The notes under the pieces: generated by a model
Told to the model about the DNA's origin: nothing
The model's database searches: none
The model's input: only the letters and a program-made list of their open reading frames with translations
Source: Billgrantia azerbaijanica
GTDB lineage: Bacteria; Pseudomonadota; Gammaproteobacteria; Pseudomonadales; Halomonadaceae
DNA: 64,000 bases
NCBI GenBank assembly: GCA_004551485.1
Contig: SBLD01000012.1
Location: 1-64,000, forward strand
Reading direction: 5' to 3'
In this document: in pieces, positions 7,474 through 15,940 of the stretch
How positions within the stretch are numbered: the first letter of the stretch is position 1
Layout of the letters: every line of letters starts with the position of its first letter
Made by a program: the position numbers and the translations under genes

Positions 7474-7992
7474 ATGCCTACGCCGTGTTACATCAGCATC
7501 GAAGGTCAGACCCAGGGCAACATCACCGCCGGTGCCTTCACCCCCGAGTCCGTCGGCAACATCTACGTCGAGGGTCACGAGGACGAGATGCTGGTGCAAG
7601 AGTTCAAACACATCGTCACCGTGCCGACCGACCCGCAGTCCGGCCAGCCCTCCGGCCAGCGCGCCCACAAGCCGTTCATCTTCACCGTGGCCCTGAATAA
7701 GGCCGTGCCGCTGCTGTACAACGCCCTGGCCTCCGGTGAGATGCTGCCCAACGTCGAGCTGAAGTGGTACCGCACCTCCGTGGAGGGCAAGCAGGAGCAC
7801 TTCTTCTCCACCACCCTGACCGACGCCACCATCGTCGACATCAACCTGCGCATGCCGCATGCCCAGGACGCCACCAAGGCCGAGTTCACCCAACTGATGG
7901 ATGTCTCCCTGGCCTACCGCAAGATCGACTGGGAGCACACCGTGGCCGGCACCTCCGGCTCCGACGACTGGCGCGCCCCGATCGAGGGCTGA
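7474..7992 (+). CDS. hcp: T6SS tube protein Hcp (TssD)
   Basis: A 172-residue Hcp1-family protein that stacks as hexameric rings to form the inner T6SS tube and is released on firing. The N-terminus MPTPCYISIEGQTQG and the blocks HKPFIFTVALNKAVPLLYNAL and TIVDINLRMPHAQD are typical. Start ATG 7474 follows AAGGAG at 7461-7466. It is the only hcp in the window and stands 8 kb from the structural operon with its own sigma-54 promoter, the usual auxiliary-cluster arrangement. Residue 5 is Cys, which I would not interpret further. Confidence 0.97.
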   Translation: MPTPCYISIEGQTQGNITAGAFTPESVGNIYVEGHEDEMLVQEFKHIVTVPTDPQSGQPSGQRAHKPFIFTVALNKAVPLLYNALASGEMLPNVELKWYRTSVEGKQEHFFSTTLTDATIVDINLRMPHAQDATKAEFTQLMDVSLAYRKIDWEHTVAGTSGSDDWRAPIEG

Positions 7993-8046
7993 GCCCCACG
8001 CCACCGACGGTGCCCCTGCCAATGCTCGCGCCGGCGGGCACCGTGT

Positions 8047-8076
8047 CCGCCGCCAGGGTTTCGGCCCTGGCGGCGG
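8047..8076 (+). terminator. Strong stem-loop between hcp and vgrG
   Basis: A perfect 12-bp GC-rich stem CCGCCGCCAGGG/CCCTGGCGGCGG with loop TTTCGG lies 55 bp after the hcp stop codon. There is no T-tract. It may partly terminate or stabilise the hcp message, keeping hcp expression above vgrG within one transcript. Confidence 0.55.
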
Positions 8077-8230
8077 CAGGCGTCAGCGTTTGTCTACGCG
8101 CTGTGTAAGCGACTGCTTACGCCTGCCGCCGACGGCTTGTCTCGGTGATACGCTCGCGTAACCTATCCCTGCCGCCGGGCTTTCGGTGCCGGCGGGCCAT
8201 GGAACGGACACCGCCTCCAGGAAGGAAGCC

Positions 8231-10354
8231 ATGACCGACCGTACCGGACTGCAGTTCACCCTGAGCCTCGCCGGCGTTTCTTCCGAACGGGGAAAGGCCG
8301 ACCTGGCGGTGATCGACTTCACCCATGAGGAGGCGCTCTCCTCGCCCTTCTACCTGCGGGTGCGCTTCGCCAGCCGCGCCGGCGACCTCTCGCCGGCGGC
8401 GCTGCTCGACCGCCCGGCGAACCTCACTCTGTGGCAGGACGGCCTCATTCAGCGCCGGGTCCACGGCATCGTGGCCGAGTTCGGGCGTGGCGACCGCGGC
8501 CATCGCCGCAGCCACTACGCGGTGGTCATCCGCCCGGCGCTGTGGCGCCTCTCGCTGCGCCACAACTCGCGGATCTTCCAGCGCGTCTCGCCGCTGACGA
8601 TCATCAACACCCTGTGCGAGGAGCGCGGCCTGACGGACGTGGCCTTCGCGGTGACCCGCGAGCCCGCCGAGCGCGAGTACTGCGTGCAGTACCGCGAGAC
8701 GGACCTGGCCTTCATCGAGCGCCTGGCCGCCGAGGAGGGGCTCTTCTACTTCCATGAATTTATGGAAGGAGGCGAGGACGCCGACCTCGGCGCCCACCGG
8801 CTGGTGTTCGCCGATGACCCCCAGGTGCTGACCGCCCTCGGCGAGCGCACCTATCACCATCGCGCCGGCGGCAGCGCGCCCCGGCGCCACCTGCGGCGGC
8901 TGACCCAGACCGCCCGGGTGCGCCCGGCCCGCACCCAGCTCAAGGACTACAGCTTCAAGCAGCCGGCCTATGGCCAGCTTCATGATCACCAGGGCCAGCG
9001 ACTGGAGCAGCACAGCCAGCGCGAAGACTACGAGCACTACGACTACCCGGGCCGCTACAAGGCCGACGCCTCGGGCCAGGCCTTCACCCGTCACCGCCTG
9101 GAGCACCTGCGCCACGACGCCCTGACCCTCGACGGCGAGAGCGATCTGCCCGAGCTGACGCCGGGCACGCGCTTCACCCTCGCCGACCACGATGTCGGCG
9201 AGTTCAACCGCGGCTGGCAGGTCATCAAGGTGGTGCACGAGGGCGAGCAGCCCCAGGCGCTGGAGGAGGACGCCGTCCAGGCGGATGGCATGACCCGCTA
9301 TCACAACACCCTGACGCTGACCCCGGACGACACCGCCTGGCGCCCCGCGCCGCAGCCCAAGCCGCGAGTCGACGGCCCCCAGGTGGCCTTCGTGGTCGGC
9401 CCCGAGGGCGAGGAGATCCACTGCGATGAACACGGCCGGGTGCGCTGCCAGTTCCCCTGGGACCGCTATGCACCTGGTGATGAAACCAGCAGCGCCTGGC
9501 TGCGCGTCAGCCAGGGCTGGGCCGGGGGCGGCTACGGCATGCTGGCGATCCCGAGGATCGGCCACGAGGTGATCGTCTCCTTCCTCGAGGGCGACCCGGA
9601 TCAGCCGCTGATCACCGGGCGCACCTACCATGCCGTGAACACACCGCCGTACCCGCTGCCGGCGCACAAGACGCGCACCGTGTTGCGCACCCAGACCCAC
9701 CAGGGCGAGGGCTTCAACGAGCTGCGCTTCGAGGACCAGCAAGATCAGGAACAGATCTGGTGGCACGCCCAGAAGGACCTGGAACTGCTGACCGAGAACG
9801 ATCGCACCGAGGAGATCCGCCGCGACAGCCACCTGACGGTGAAGCGCGACCGCATCACTGAACTCGACCGCGACGACCACCTCAGCGTGCACGGCGAGCG
9901 CCGCGAGAAGAGCGACGGCGCCCAGCACCTGACCATCGACGGCAGCCTGCACTTGAGCGCGGGCCAGGCCTGGCTCACCGAGAGCGGCCGTGAGCTGCAC
10001 ATCAAGGCCGGCCAGAAGGTGGTGCTGGAGGCCGGCAGCGAGCTGACCCTGGCCGCCGGCGGCAGCTTCCTCAAGCTCGATGGCGGTGGCATCACCATCG
10101 TCGGCCCGTCGGTGCGCGTCAACACTGGCGGCAGCCCCGGCAGCGGCACGGGGCAGGCGGTCGAGGCGCCGTTGTTGCCGGGCGAGGCAGGGGAGGAGGT
10201 CCACGAACGGATTGCACCGGTCTCCATGGTGCCCACCGCCTTTGCCGAAACGACGGGTCAGGCGATGGCGCTACAGCGCGCCGCCAGTAGCGGCAAGGCG
10301 CTGTGCGGCATCTGCGCCGACACGCTCAAGACCTCATCACGGGATTCACGATGA
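8231..10354 (+). CDS. vgrG: T6SS spike protein VgrG (TssI), locus 1
   Basis: A 707-residue VgrG. Residues about 1-340 are the gp27-like base (Phage_GPD). The gp5 OB domain starts near 385 with [20 protein letters not shown] and continues through [13 protein letters not shown] and [16 protein letters not shown]. Repeated needle strands follow to about 640. After the shared GGSPGSGTG linker the last 65 residues are unlike the second VgrG and include CGIC near the end. That tail is a good candidate dock for the DUF4123 adaptor encoded next, whose ATG overlaps the vgrG stop (ATGA). Start ATG 8231 follows AGGAAG. No enzymatic extension is seen, so cargo is likely delivered through the adaptor. Confidence 0.96.
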   Translation: MTDRTGLQFTLSLAGVSSERGKADLAVIDFTHEEALSSPFYLRVRFASRAGDLSPAALLDRPANLTLWQDGLIQRRVHGIVAEFGRGDRGHRRSHYAVVIRPALWRLSLRHNSRIFQRVSPLTIINTLCEERGLTDVAFAVTREPAEREYCVQYRETDLAFIERLAAEEGLFYFHEFMEGGEDADLGAHRLVFADDPQVLTALGERTYHHRAGGSAPRRHLRRLTQTARVRPARTQLKDYSFKQPAYGQLHDHQGQRLEQHSQREDYEHYDYPGRYKADASGQAFTRHRLEHLRHDALTLDGESDLPELTPGTRFTLADHDVGEFNRGWQVIKVVHEGEQPQALEEDAVQADGMTRYHNTLTLTPDDTAWRPAPQPKPRVDGPQVAFVVGPEGEEIHCDEHGRVRCQFPWDRYAPGDETSSAWLRVSQGWAGGGYGMLAIPRIGHEVIVSFLEGDPDQPLITGRTYHAVNTPPYPLPAHKTRTVLRTQTHQGEGFNELRFEDQQDQEQIWWHAQKDLELLTENDRTEEIRRDSHLTVKRDRITELDRDDHLSVHGERREKSDGAQHLTIDGSLHLSAGQAWLTESGRELHIKAGQKVVLEAGSELTLAAGGSFLKLDGGGITIVGPSVRVNTGGSPGSGTGQAVEAPLLPGEAGEEVHERIAPVSMVPTAFAETTGQAMALQRAASSGKALCGICADTLKTSSRDSR

Positions 10355-11274
10355 GCGCATTGCCATCCTGCACGCACATTCTGCTCGATGCGGCGTTACC
10401 CGATCTGCGAGAGCAGTGGTATCGGCGCTCATCCTATTGCACCACCAGCGAGGCCCTGTATGCCGGCACACCTTTCGCTCATCTGATCGAGGTGTCGCCG
10501 CTGGTGGCCCGTACCGCACCGGACGACCCCTTCCTGCACTGGCTGATGGCCGAACGGCCGAGCCTGAACTGGGGGCTGCTGTTGGAAAGCCCGGCGACGC
10601 CTGACGAGCTGGCCGCGCATTTTCGCCACTGGCTGACGATTCTCGATCATCAGGGCAACGAGGTGATCTTCCGCTTCTATGATCCCGACGTATTGCCGTA
10701 TTTCCTCGGCGCCTTCGATGAGCGCGAGCATCAGCGGTGGTTCGGGCCGCTCTCGGCGGTACACTGCCGAACCGACACCGGCTTCACCACCTGGCACCGC
10801 GGTGAGCTCTCCCGGGTGGGCGTTCTCTCGGAGCGGCTGCCGCCGCCTCCCTGGTGGAAATTGAATGCCCGGCACCAGCAGGCGCTGCAACCGCTGTATC
10901 GCCGCGAATTGATCCATGACACTCGGCAGCGCCTGCTGCTCGAGGCAGGCGCCTGGCTGATGCATCTGGATAGCGCGGGCGTCGAAGCGCGGATCGCCGA
11001 TGCCATTGATCGGCTGACAGTACTCAATGGCGGCGCCCTACCTCGCCGCGAAGAGGCCGCCCGGTTCTGCCTGCTGGCGGTGACCAGTTGCTCGCACCCC
11101 GAGCGGCGCGACGACTTCCAACATGATCTTGCGCGGCATGGCCTGACGGCGACCCTCGCCAACTGGCAGGCCCATGCCTACGGCAAGCTATCCGACCGCT
11201 TGTATCATGATCCCGCCTGGCTGCCCGATGGACCGCAGATGGCACCAGTGCCACGAGAAGGAACTCACCCATGA
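10351..11274 (+). CDS. DUF4123 T6SS adaptor, locus 1
   Basis: A 307-residue DUF4123 protein (Tap/TEC family), cytoplasmic chaperones that load a specific effector on the cognate VgrG. The conserved N-terminal half includes [25 protein letters not shown] and [19 protein letters not shown], then FGPLSAVHC. It overlaps vgrG upstream by 4 nt and the nuclease effector downstream by 4 nt (both ATGA), so translation is probably coupled across the trio. Specificity for the VRR-NUC effector is inferred from position. Confidence 0.9.
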   Translation: MSALPSCTHILLDAALPDLREQWYRRSSYCTTSEALYAGTPFAHLIEVSPLVARTAPDDPFLHWLMAERPSLNWGLLLESPATPDELAAHFRHWLTILDHQGNEVIFRFYDPDVLPYFLGAFDEREHQRWFGPLSAVHCRTDTGFTTWHRGELSRVGVLSERLPPPPWWKLNARHQQALQPLYRRELIHDTRQRLLLEAGAWLMHLDSAGVEARIADAIDRLTVLNGGALPRREEAARFCLLAVTSCSHPERRDDFQHDLARHGLTATLANWQAHAYGKLSDRLYHDPAWLPDGPQMAPVPREGTHP

Positions 11275-12083
11275 GCGAGACCGGCGCCCAGCAGTGTCCG
11301 CTGGACAACGACATCGAGAGCCGCCTGGGCATCGTCTGCAGCTTCGTCTGTACCTGCAACGAAGTGCCCAATCAGGGCCGCGGTGGCATCAACCTCAAGC
11401 AGAGCTGTGTCGATGTGGGCATTCAGCGGCTCAACGAGGCCTGCGATACCGGCCTGCGCGTGCAGGTACCCTATTATATGGGAGATTCTCCGCCCTCACC
11501 GCTACTGCTCAAGGATGCCGAAGGCCGAGAGACCCGAGAGCCGATTCGCAATTTCGGCCATGCCATCAACCGCATCATCCGCATGAAGCGCGATGGAGCC
11601 TTGCTGAGCGAAAGCGCGAAGAATCGATCGGAAGGCTATACCCGAGGCGAGCTGCGCATTCCCGATGCCGTGGCGCTGCGTGACCCCAATGGCAAGCCCA
11701 CCCAGGACAACCTGTTGGGGGTGATCGAGGTCAAGTTTCCGCCGGATGATTGGGGAGAGGGGCAAGAGAGGGCTTATGAGGAAATCGCGGGCGACGAGGA
11801 CGATCTGCATCTACTGACACCTGAACGCTGTGGCTGCGATGGCCCCCGACAGACAAATTATGAGACGGAGACCCAGCCGGCCACGGAGATCTATCGGGAT
11901 CGCCTGGAGGAAAAGGGTATTTCCTGGGGCAGCGTGGCCGCCGGGGTCGGCCTGGTGGCCATCGGCGCCGCCGCGACCTATTTCTCCGGGGGGCTAGGAA
12001 CGGCAGTGGGCGGCCAGGCCATACGCCAGGGGGCCGGTATGGCGCTCGGCGGGTTGGGTCTGGGCGCCGCGGCGGCCTGGTAA
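11271..12083 (+). CDS. VRR-NUC family T6SS nuclease effector
   Basis: A 270-residue putative antibacterial DNase. A VRR-NUC (PD-(D/E)xK) core is visible: PD at 131-132 in RIPDAVALRD, E153 and K155 in GVIEVKFPPD, and Q165/Y169 in the helix EGQERAYEEI. The N-terminus is Cys-rich (CPLDND, CSFVCTC) and carries NLKQSCVDVGIQRLN. The C-terminus (about 218-270) is hydrophobic and glycine/alanine-rich and may cross or insert in a membrane. VRR-NUC proteins are known T6SS effectors (for example TseV of Salmonella). Location after VgrG and DUF4123 and before DUF3396 immunity-type genes fits that role. Activity and toxicity are not proven by sequence. Confidence 0.85.
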   Translation: MSETGAQQCPLDNDIESRLGIVCSFVCTCNEVPNQGRGGINLKQSCVDVGIQRLNEACDTGLRVQVPYYMGDSPPSPLLLKDAEGRETREPIRNFGHAINRIIRMKRDGALLSESAKNRSEGYTRGELRIPDAVALRDPNGKPTQDNLLGVIEVKFPPDDWGEGQERAYEEIAGDEDDLHLLTPERCGCDGPRQTNYETETQPATEIYRDRLEEKGISWGSVAAGVGLVAIGAAATYFSGGLGTAVGGQAIRQGAGMALGGLGLGAAAAW

Positions 12084-12104
12084 CGTCATCAAGGAGGTAA
12101 TCCC

Positions 12105-13064
12105 ATGCAAACATCGCAAGATCTCGATCAGTTGCTGACCGTCGAGACCGATAACGGCGTGCTCTTCAAGATCTGTCTGGGCGTGGCGCTGTTCTTTACC
12201 GGCTCCCAGCAGCAGGAGAAACGCCAGGCGGTGCTGGAGATCCTCGCCGACTATCGGGATCTGGTCGGTGACCAACTGACCTGGACCACCAATCCCACCA
12301 CCGGCAAATGGAAGAAACTCCAGGGGTTCGATAGCTATATCACCCCCTTCGATTGGTTGCCGACTTATGGCCCCGGCGAGTGGGAGTTTGTCTACCATGG
12401 TGGCCAACGGCGCAGTGATGCTAATGAGCATAGCTTCGTAGCTCTTGGTGTTTTAAAAAACAATGATTTTAGCTATTTGTATTGCCAATTCCCGGTTGAT
12501 TTCTTTGTTGAGCGCGATCAGAAGCTACCCGAATTGGTACGAGGCTGGTGCGATAGACTTAAACCCGAGCAAGGCCATGCAGGCTTCTGGCTAGGCCGCT
12601 CTTTTGGCTACGAAAGAAGCGATGAAGCGGTGATACTTGAATACAAATTCGGCCAGCGTTTTTCTGGGCTGCAAATTAATAAGTTCACCACTCATTCGTT
12701 GAATTTGCACCGAGGCCCCAAGGGCGTCGATTGGCTGACCATTCTCTCCGATCAGTGGCTGGAGCAACTGGGCGGCCTCGAGAGCGTCAAAGCCGAGATG
12801 GGCGAGCTGCCGGTGCTGGACTATGAGGGTGGCGCCGTCCTGCGTGCCGGACCCATGCCGCAACTCGGCGATAACGAAGACCCCGAAGTCGATGCCGCCC
12901 TGGCGGATTATCGTCGCGTCGCCGCCATTATCGAACCGATCCGTATCAAGGATCACCCTGGTATTCATCCACGCCTTTTTGGCGATGTTCGGCATGAGAA
13001 GCGCTTCGATGCCCAGGAGTACCAGGCCTGGCTGGCCCGCTTTAGCCCCCGGGGAGGTGAGTGA
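12105..13064 (+). CDS. DUF3396 type VI immunity-family protein, copy 1
   Basis: A 319-residue protein of the DUF3396 family, annotated as T6SS immunity and often found next to VRR-NUC effectors. Start ATG 12105 is preceded by a near-perfect AAGGAGG. No signal peptide is seen, consistent with a cytoplasmic antidote to a nuclease. The first 100 and last 110 residues closely match copy 2 (13488-14477). The centre (about residues 108-190, DNA 12430-12690) is more diverged and visibly richer in A/T than the rest. It is followed by a partner gene overlapping by one base. Confidence 0.88.
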   Translation: MQTSQDLDQLLTVETDNGVLFKICLGVALFFTGSQQQEKRQAVLEILADYRDLVGDQLTWTTNPTTGKWKKLQGFDSYITPFDWLPTYGPGEWEFVYHGGQRRSDANEHSFVALGVLKNNDFSYLYCQFPVDFFVERDQKLPELVRGWCDRLKPEQGHAGFWLGRSFGYERSDEAVILEYKFGQRFSGLQINKFTTHSLNLHRGPKGVDWLTILSDQWLEQLGGLESVKAEMGELPVLDYEGGAVLRAGPMPQLGDNEDPEVDAALADYRRVAAIIEPIRIKDHPGIHPRLFGDVRHEKRFDAQEYQAWLARFSPRGGE

Positions 13065-13471
13065 TGAGCGAATCGTACCCCCAGGGCGACGTCTTTCCGC
13101 TGGCGTGGTTTCCCGGCCAGCTCTTTCCCGATATCGACGTGGAGCGGGTGGAGATCGATGATATGGCCATTCGGGTACTCTGCCGTGACGGCGACTGGTC
13201 GCTGCAATCGGATATCACCCCCTTCTGGGGGCCGGGCACCATGGTGTTCCACACCCAAGGCGAGATCGAAGTGCTTATCCAGGAGGGAGGCCGCTGGCCC
13301 CTGGTGGAGTGTGAGCTGGCCCGGGAGAAACTGCTGCCCCATTTCCACACCCTGGAGATGATCGAGCGCGGCGAGCCCTGGCGCCTGCGCGGCCGCGCCG
13401 GGGAACGCAATGCCATGGTGGAGTTACGCGCCGAGATCACCGCCATCACCTGGCACGCCGCCGACGCCTGA
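13064..13471 (+). CDS. Small unknown protein of the immunity module, copy 1
   Basis: A 135-residue protein I cannot assign to a family. It shares FPLAWFPGQLFPDID, WSLQSDITPFWGPGTMVFHT and IERGEPWRLRGRAGER with the gene at 14474-14875. A third fragment lies at 15340-15483. It is acidic with no signal peptide or membrane segment. ATG 13064 overlaps the stop of the DUF3396 gene (TGATG), so translation is coupled. Its duplication together with the DUF3396 gene suggests the pair acts as one immunity unit, but the function is unknown. Confidence 0.75.
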   Translation: MSESYPQGDVFPLAWFPGQLFPDIDVERVEIDDMAIRVLCRDGDWSLQSDITPFWGPGTMVFHTQGEIEVLIQEGGRWPLVECELAREKLLPHFHTLEMIERGEPWRLRGRAGERNAMVELRAEITAITWHAADA

Positions 13472-13487
13472 CGACAAGGAGCCCATC

Positions 13488-14477
13488 ATGGCAAGGACGC
13501 CCGAGGTACTGGATGCCCCGCTCGACCAGTTGCTGACCGTCGAGACCGATAACGGCGTGCTCTTCAAGGCCTGCCTGGGCGTGGCGCTGTTCTTTACCGG
13601 CTCTCAGCAGGAGGAAAAGCGCCAGGCGGTGCTCGAGATTCTCGCCGACTATCGGGATCTGGTGGGCGACCAGCTCACCTGGACCACCAACCCCTCCACC
13701 GGCAAGTGGAAAAAGCTCCATGGCTTCGATAGCTATATCACCCCCTTCAACTGGCTGCCCAGCTATGGTGAAGGGGAGTGGGAGTTCGATTATCATGGTG
13801 GCCAGCGACGAAGTGATGCCGATGACCATGGTTTTGTAGTGTTAGGAAAGCTACCTGTAGTCGAAGAAAGAGGGCAGCTTAGTCGTTTATACTTTCAGTT
13901 TCCTATCGACTTATTTATCGAACGTGAGCAAAAGCTGCCTGCCCTAGTCCAGCGCTGGTGTGACAAGCTAAAGCCCGAGCACGGCTATGCCGGTTTTTGG
14001 CTGGGCCAATCCTACGGCTACGAGGAAACGGATGAGGCGGCTATTCTTGAGTATAAGTTTGGGCAACGTTTTCCCGGGCTGCAGGTTAATGAATTTACTG
14101 AACACTCCTTGAACCTGCACCGAGGCCTCAAGGGCGTCGACTGGTTGACCATTCTCTCCGATCGCTATCTGGAGCGGCTCGGTGGCCTCGAACGCGTCAA
14201 GGCCGAGATGGGTGAGCTGCCGGTGCTGGAATACGACGGTGGAGCCATCCTGCGTGCCGGCTCCATGCCGCAGCTTGGCGACAGTGAACACCCCGAGGCC
14301 AATGCCGCCCTGGCCGACTATCGGCATGTCGCCTCGATCATCGAGCCGGTACGCATCAAGGACCATCCGGGCATTCACGCGCCACTTTCGCCCAGCTATC
14401 GCCATGAAAAGTGGTTCGACGATGCAGCCTATCAGGCCTGGTTGGCCCGTTTTAGTCCACAGGGGGATGTGCCATGA
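13488..14477 (+). CDS. DUF3396 type VI immunity-family protein, copy 2
   Basis: A 329-residue paralogue of 12105-13064. Start ATG 13488 follows AAGGAG. The stretches covering LDQLLTVETDNGVLFK and GVALFFTGSQQ, and those from VDWLTILSD onward, are nearly identical to copy 1. Residues about 115-190 differ in sequence and length, for example KLPVVEERGQLSRLYFQ in place of VLKNNDFSYLYCQ. A pattern of conserved flanks around a variable centre suggests that the central part contacts the toxin. It may protect against a variant nuclease from a related strain. That is inference. Confidence 0.87.
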   Translation: MARTPEVLDAPLDQLLTVETDNGVLFKACLGVALFFTGSQQEEKRQAVLEILADYRDLVGDQLTWTTNPSTGKWKKLHGFDSYITPFNWLPSYGEGEWEFDYHGGQRRSDADDHGFVVLGKLPVVEERGQLSRLYFQFPIDLFIEREQKLPALVQRWCDKLKPEHGYAGFWLGQSYGYEETDEAAILEYKFGQRFPGLQVNEFTEHSLNLHRGLKGVDWLTILSDRYLERLGGLERVKAEMGELPVLEYDGGAILRAGSMPQLGDSEHPEANAALADYRHVASIIEPVRIKDHPGIHAPLSPSYRHEKWFDDAAYQAWLARFSPQGDVP

Positions 14478-14875
14478 GCGATATATCGTCGAAAGGAGAG
14501 GACTTTCCGCTGGCGTGGTTCCCCGGTCAGCTCTTTCCCGATATCGACTTGGAACGGGTAGAGGTCGACGACACGGCCATCCGCGTGATCTGCCGCGATG
14601 GCGACTGGTCGCTGCAGTCGGATATCACCCCCTTCTGGGGGCCAGGCACCATGGTCTTTCATACCCGGGAGGCGGCACAGGTGCATATCCAGGAGGGAGA
14701 ACGTTGGCCGCTCGTCGGCCGGGAGCTGGCCGAGGAGAAGCTGCTACCGATGTTCCACACTCTGGAACTGATCGAGCGCGGTGAGCCCTGGCGGCTGCGC
14801 GGCCGCGCCGGCGAGCGTCACGCCGTAGTGGAACTGCGTACATTGACATGCCAGGTAACCATAAGGAAGTGGTAG
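14474..14875 (+). CDS. Small unknown protein of the immunity module, copy 2
   Basis: A 133-residue paralogue of 13064-13471, overlapping the preceding DUF3396 gene by 4 nt (ATGA). Sequence is close to copy 1 up to GRAGERHAVVEL. The last 12 residues (TLTCQVTIRKW) are unrelated to copy 1 (RAEITAITWHAADA), so the 3' end was replaced at a recombination junction. No family recognised. Confidence 0.72.
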   Translation: MSDISSKGEDFPLAWFPGQLFPDIDLERVEVDDTAIRVICRDGDWSLQSDITPFWGPGTMVFHTREAAQVHIQEGERWPLVGRELAEEKLLPMFHTLELIERGEPWRLRGRAGERHAVVELRTLTCQVTIRKW

Positions 14876-15039
14876 TGAAGGTATTTTTGGCAAGGGTTAT
14901 TGTAATTCTTCCTTTGATAGTGATTTTTCAATACCGCCCTCTTGGGACCGGATACCCGATGGCTGAGGGAGTCCATATCTTGGTTTTTGCCGTAATATTC
15001 TGGACGGCGCATTGGCTGATTGACAGGTATGTCGAGTAA
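14875..15039 (+). CDS. Small two-helix membrane protein
   Basis: A 54-residue ORF beginning at GTG 14875, which overlaps the previous stop by one base and has AAGGAAG (14863-14869) just upstream. Two hydrophobic helices are visible: VFLARVIVILPLIVIF (about 3-18) and GVHILVFAVIFWTAHWLI (about 32-49). An ATG at 14848 in the same frame would add nine residues, but its spacing is worse. No homologue recognised. Its place among immunity genes suggests an inner-membrane antidote or accessory factor, without direct support. Confidence 0.55.
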   Translation: MKVFLARVIVILPLIVIFQYRPLGTGYPMAEGVHILVFAVIFWTAHWLIDRYVE

Positions 15040-15287
15040 TGGCCGCCAGCAAGGGATACCTCCCATGGCTCATTTGATCACTGGGACCTGACAACAGGGA
15101 TCAAGACGAGCGACTTGCCCAGGCCTTCTATATTGCTCATCGTTTTTTCCGGGCGGGAGAACCTGATGGGCATAGCGAGTCCGTGTTAGCGGTAGTAGAA
15201 GAGGTGGATCTGGTGACAGCGAGTGGAGAGCTGGTGGCTACTCGACAGTACTGCGAAGCGGTGGCTCAAACAGTAGAGGGTTATTAG
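15039..15287 (+). pseudogene. 82-codon gene interrupted by in-frame TGA at codon 13
   Basis: An ATG at 15039 overlaps the preceding stop (TAATG). It reads MAASKGYLPWLI, then TGA (15075-15077), and continues open in the same frame for 69 more codons to TAG at 15285-15287. The downstream part looks like genuine protein (DERLAQAFYIAHRFFRAGEP, then VVEEVDLVTASGELVATRQY). The simplest reading is a nonsense mutation, for instance CGA to TGA. Family unknown. It belongs to the decaying tail of the immunity array. Confidence 0.6.
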
Positions 15288-15339
15288 GTCAGGACTCCGG
15301 TCTTGCCTTTACCTTCTCGAATTGTTTCCGACAGGGCTG

Positions 15340-15483
15340 GGGAGGGCGGAAGACAACACGGCCATCCGGGTGATCTGCGCCGGGTACTGGCCGCTGGAGT
15401 CAGGCATCCACCCCTTCTGGGGGCCGGGCACCATGGTCTTGCATACCCGGCAGGCGGCACAGGTGCATGTCCAGGAGGGGGCG
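15340..15483 (+). pseudogene. Fragment of a third copy of the small immunity-module protein
   Basis: The frame encodes DNTAIRVICAGYWPLESG, HPFWGPGTMVLHT and AAQVHVQEG, clearly homologous to the middle of the proteins at 13064-13471 and 14474-14875 (DDTAIRVICRDGDWSLQSD, TPFWGPGTMVFHT). Neither the N-terminal FPLAWFPGQLFPDID block nor the C-terminal half is present. It is a truncated relic showing that the module was once present at least three times. Confidence 0.8.
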
Positions 15484-15623
15484 CTGGTCCTTCGTGGGAC
15501 GATAACCGATAGGTTGAGGATATCTGATCCTAGTGCCGACGGCTCTCGGTGCGAGTCTTCATGTCTTACACCAAGAGTGCTTGGGGTAATTCATTGTATC
15601 TGTTTTGTGTAGGACATCTCTTA

Positions 15624-15645
15624 CATATTCGAATTAACGAATATG
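15624..15645. repeat. Inverted repeat CATATTCG-AATTAA-CGAATATG
   Basis: A perfect 8-bp inverted repeat with a 6-bp A/T spacer, about 300 bp before tssB. The form suggests a dimeric regulator site. If the sigma-54-like site at 15691 is used, it lies about 70-90 bp upstream of that start. It does not resemble the GGCAAGATCTTGCC palindromes at hcp. Confidence 0.5.
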
Positions 15646-15681
15646 AGAATGCGTTTTTGTCGTCGACTTCGTGGCATTTTT

Positions 15682-15706
15682 GGCGATTTTTGGCGACAAA
15701 ATCGCC
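15682..15706 (+). promoter_or_regulatory. Inverted repeat and possible sigma-54 promoter of tssB operon
   Basis: GGCGATTTT (15682-15690) and AAAATCGCC (15698-15706) form a perfect 9-bp inverted repeat. The overlapping TGGCGACAAAATCGCC (15691-15706) has GG and GC separated by ten bases as in sigma-54 promoters, but the -12 element is TCGC rather than TTGC. It is therefore a weak candidate, and the repeat may instead be an operator. Confidence 0.35.
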
Positions 15707-15940
15707 ATAACCTTGATCCGGCGGACTTGACGGTTCATCGCTGATGAGGCTGTCGTTGTCACTCGACAGTCACTTCAGGAGTGTTAACCTCGCGCCCAAT
15801 CTCGAAGCCTGTCGGGTGGCCTCTATCACTAGCCCATCGACAGGTGTAGTCCGTTTATCGATGCCTGGCCGGCCGCTGTGTTCCACGCAGGGCCGGGGGG
15901 ATCCCGTATCGCGTCGTCATTCGCAGGGAGGAGGTTCGCC

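Larger units (their letters stand above)
15484..15940. other. Intergenic region upstream of the T6SS structural operon
   Basis: About 450 bp, more A/T-rich than the surroundings, without a gene I can support. It holds two inverted repeats and a weak sigma-54-like site (listed separately) and is expected to contain the promoter of the tssB operon. Confidence 0.6.

Noticed and set aside
15075-15077. Selenocysteine codon in the interrupted small gene
   Set aside because: I see no convincing SECIS-like hairpin just after the TGA and no redox context. A nonsense mutation is simpler.
15671-15695. TGGCATTTTTGGCGATTT as a sigma-54 promoter
   Set aside because: The GG to GC spacing is nine or otherwise wrong for these registers. 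Only the third TGGC (15691) has the right spacing, and its -12 element is weak.
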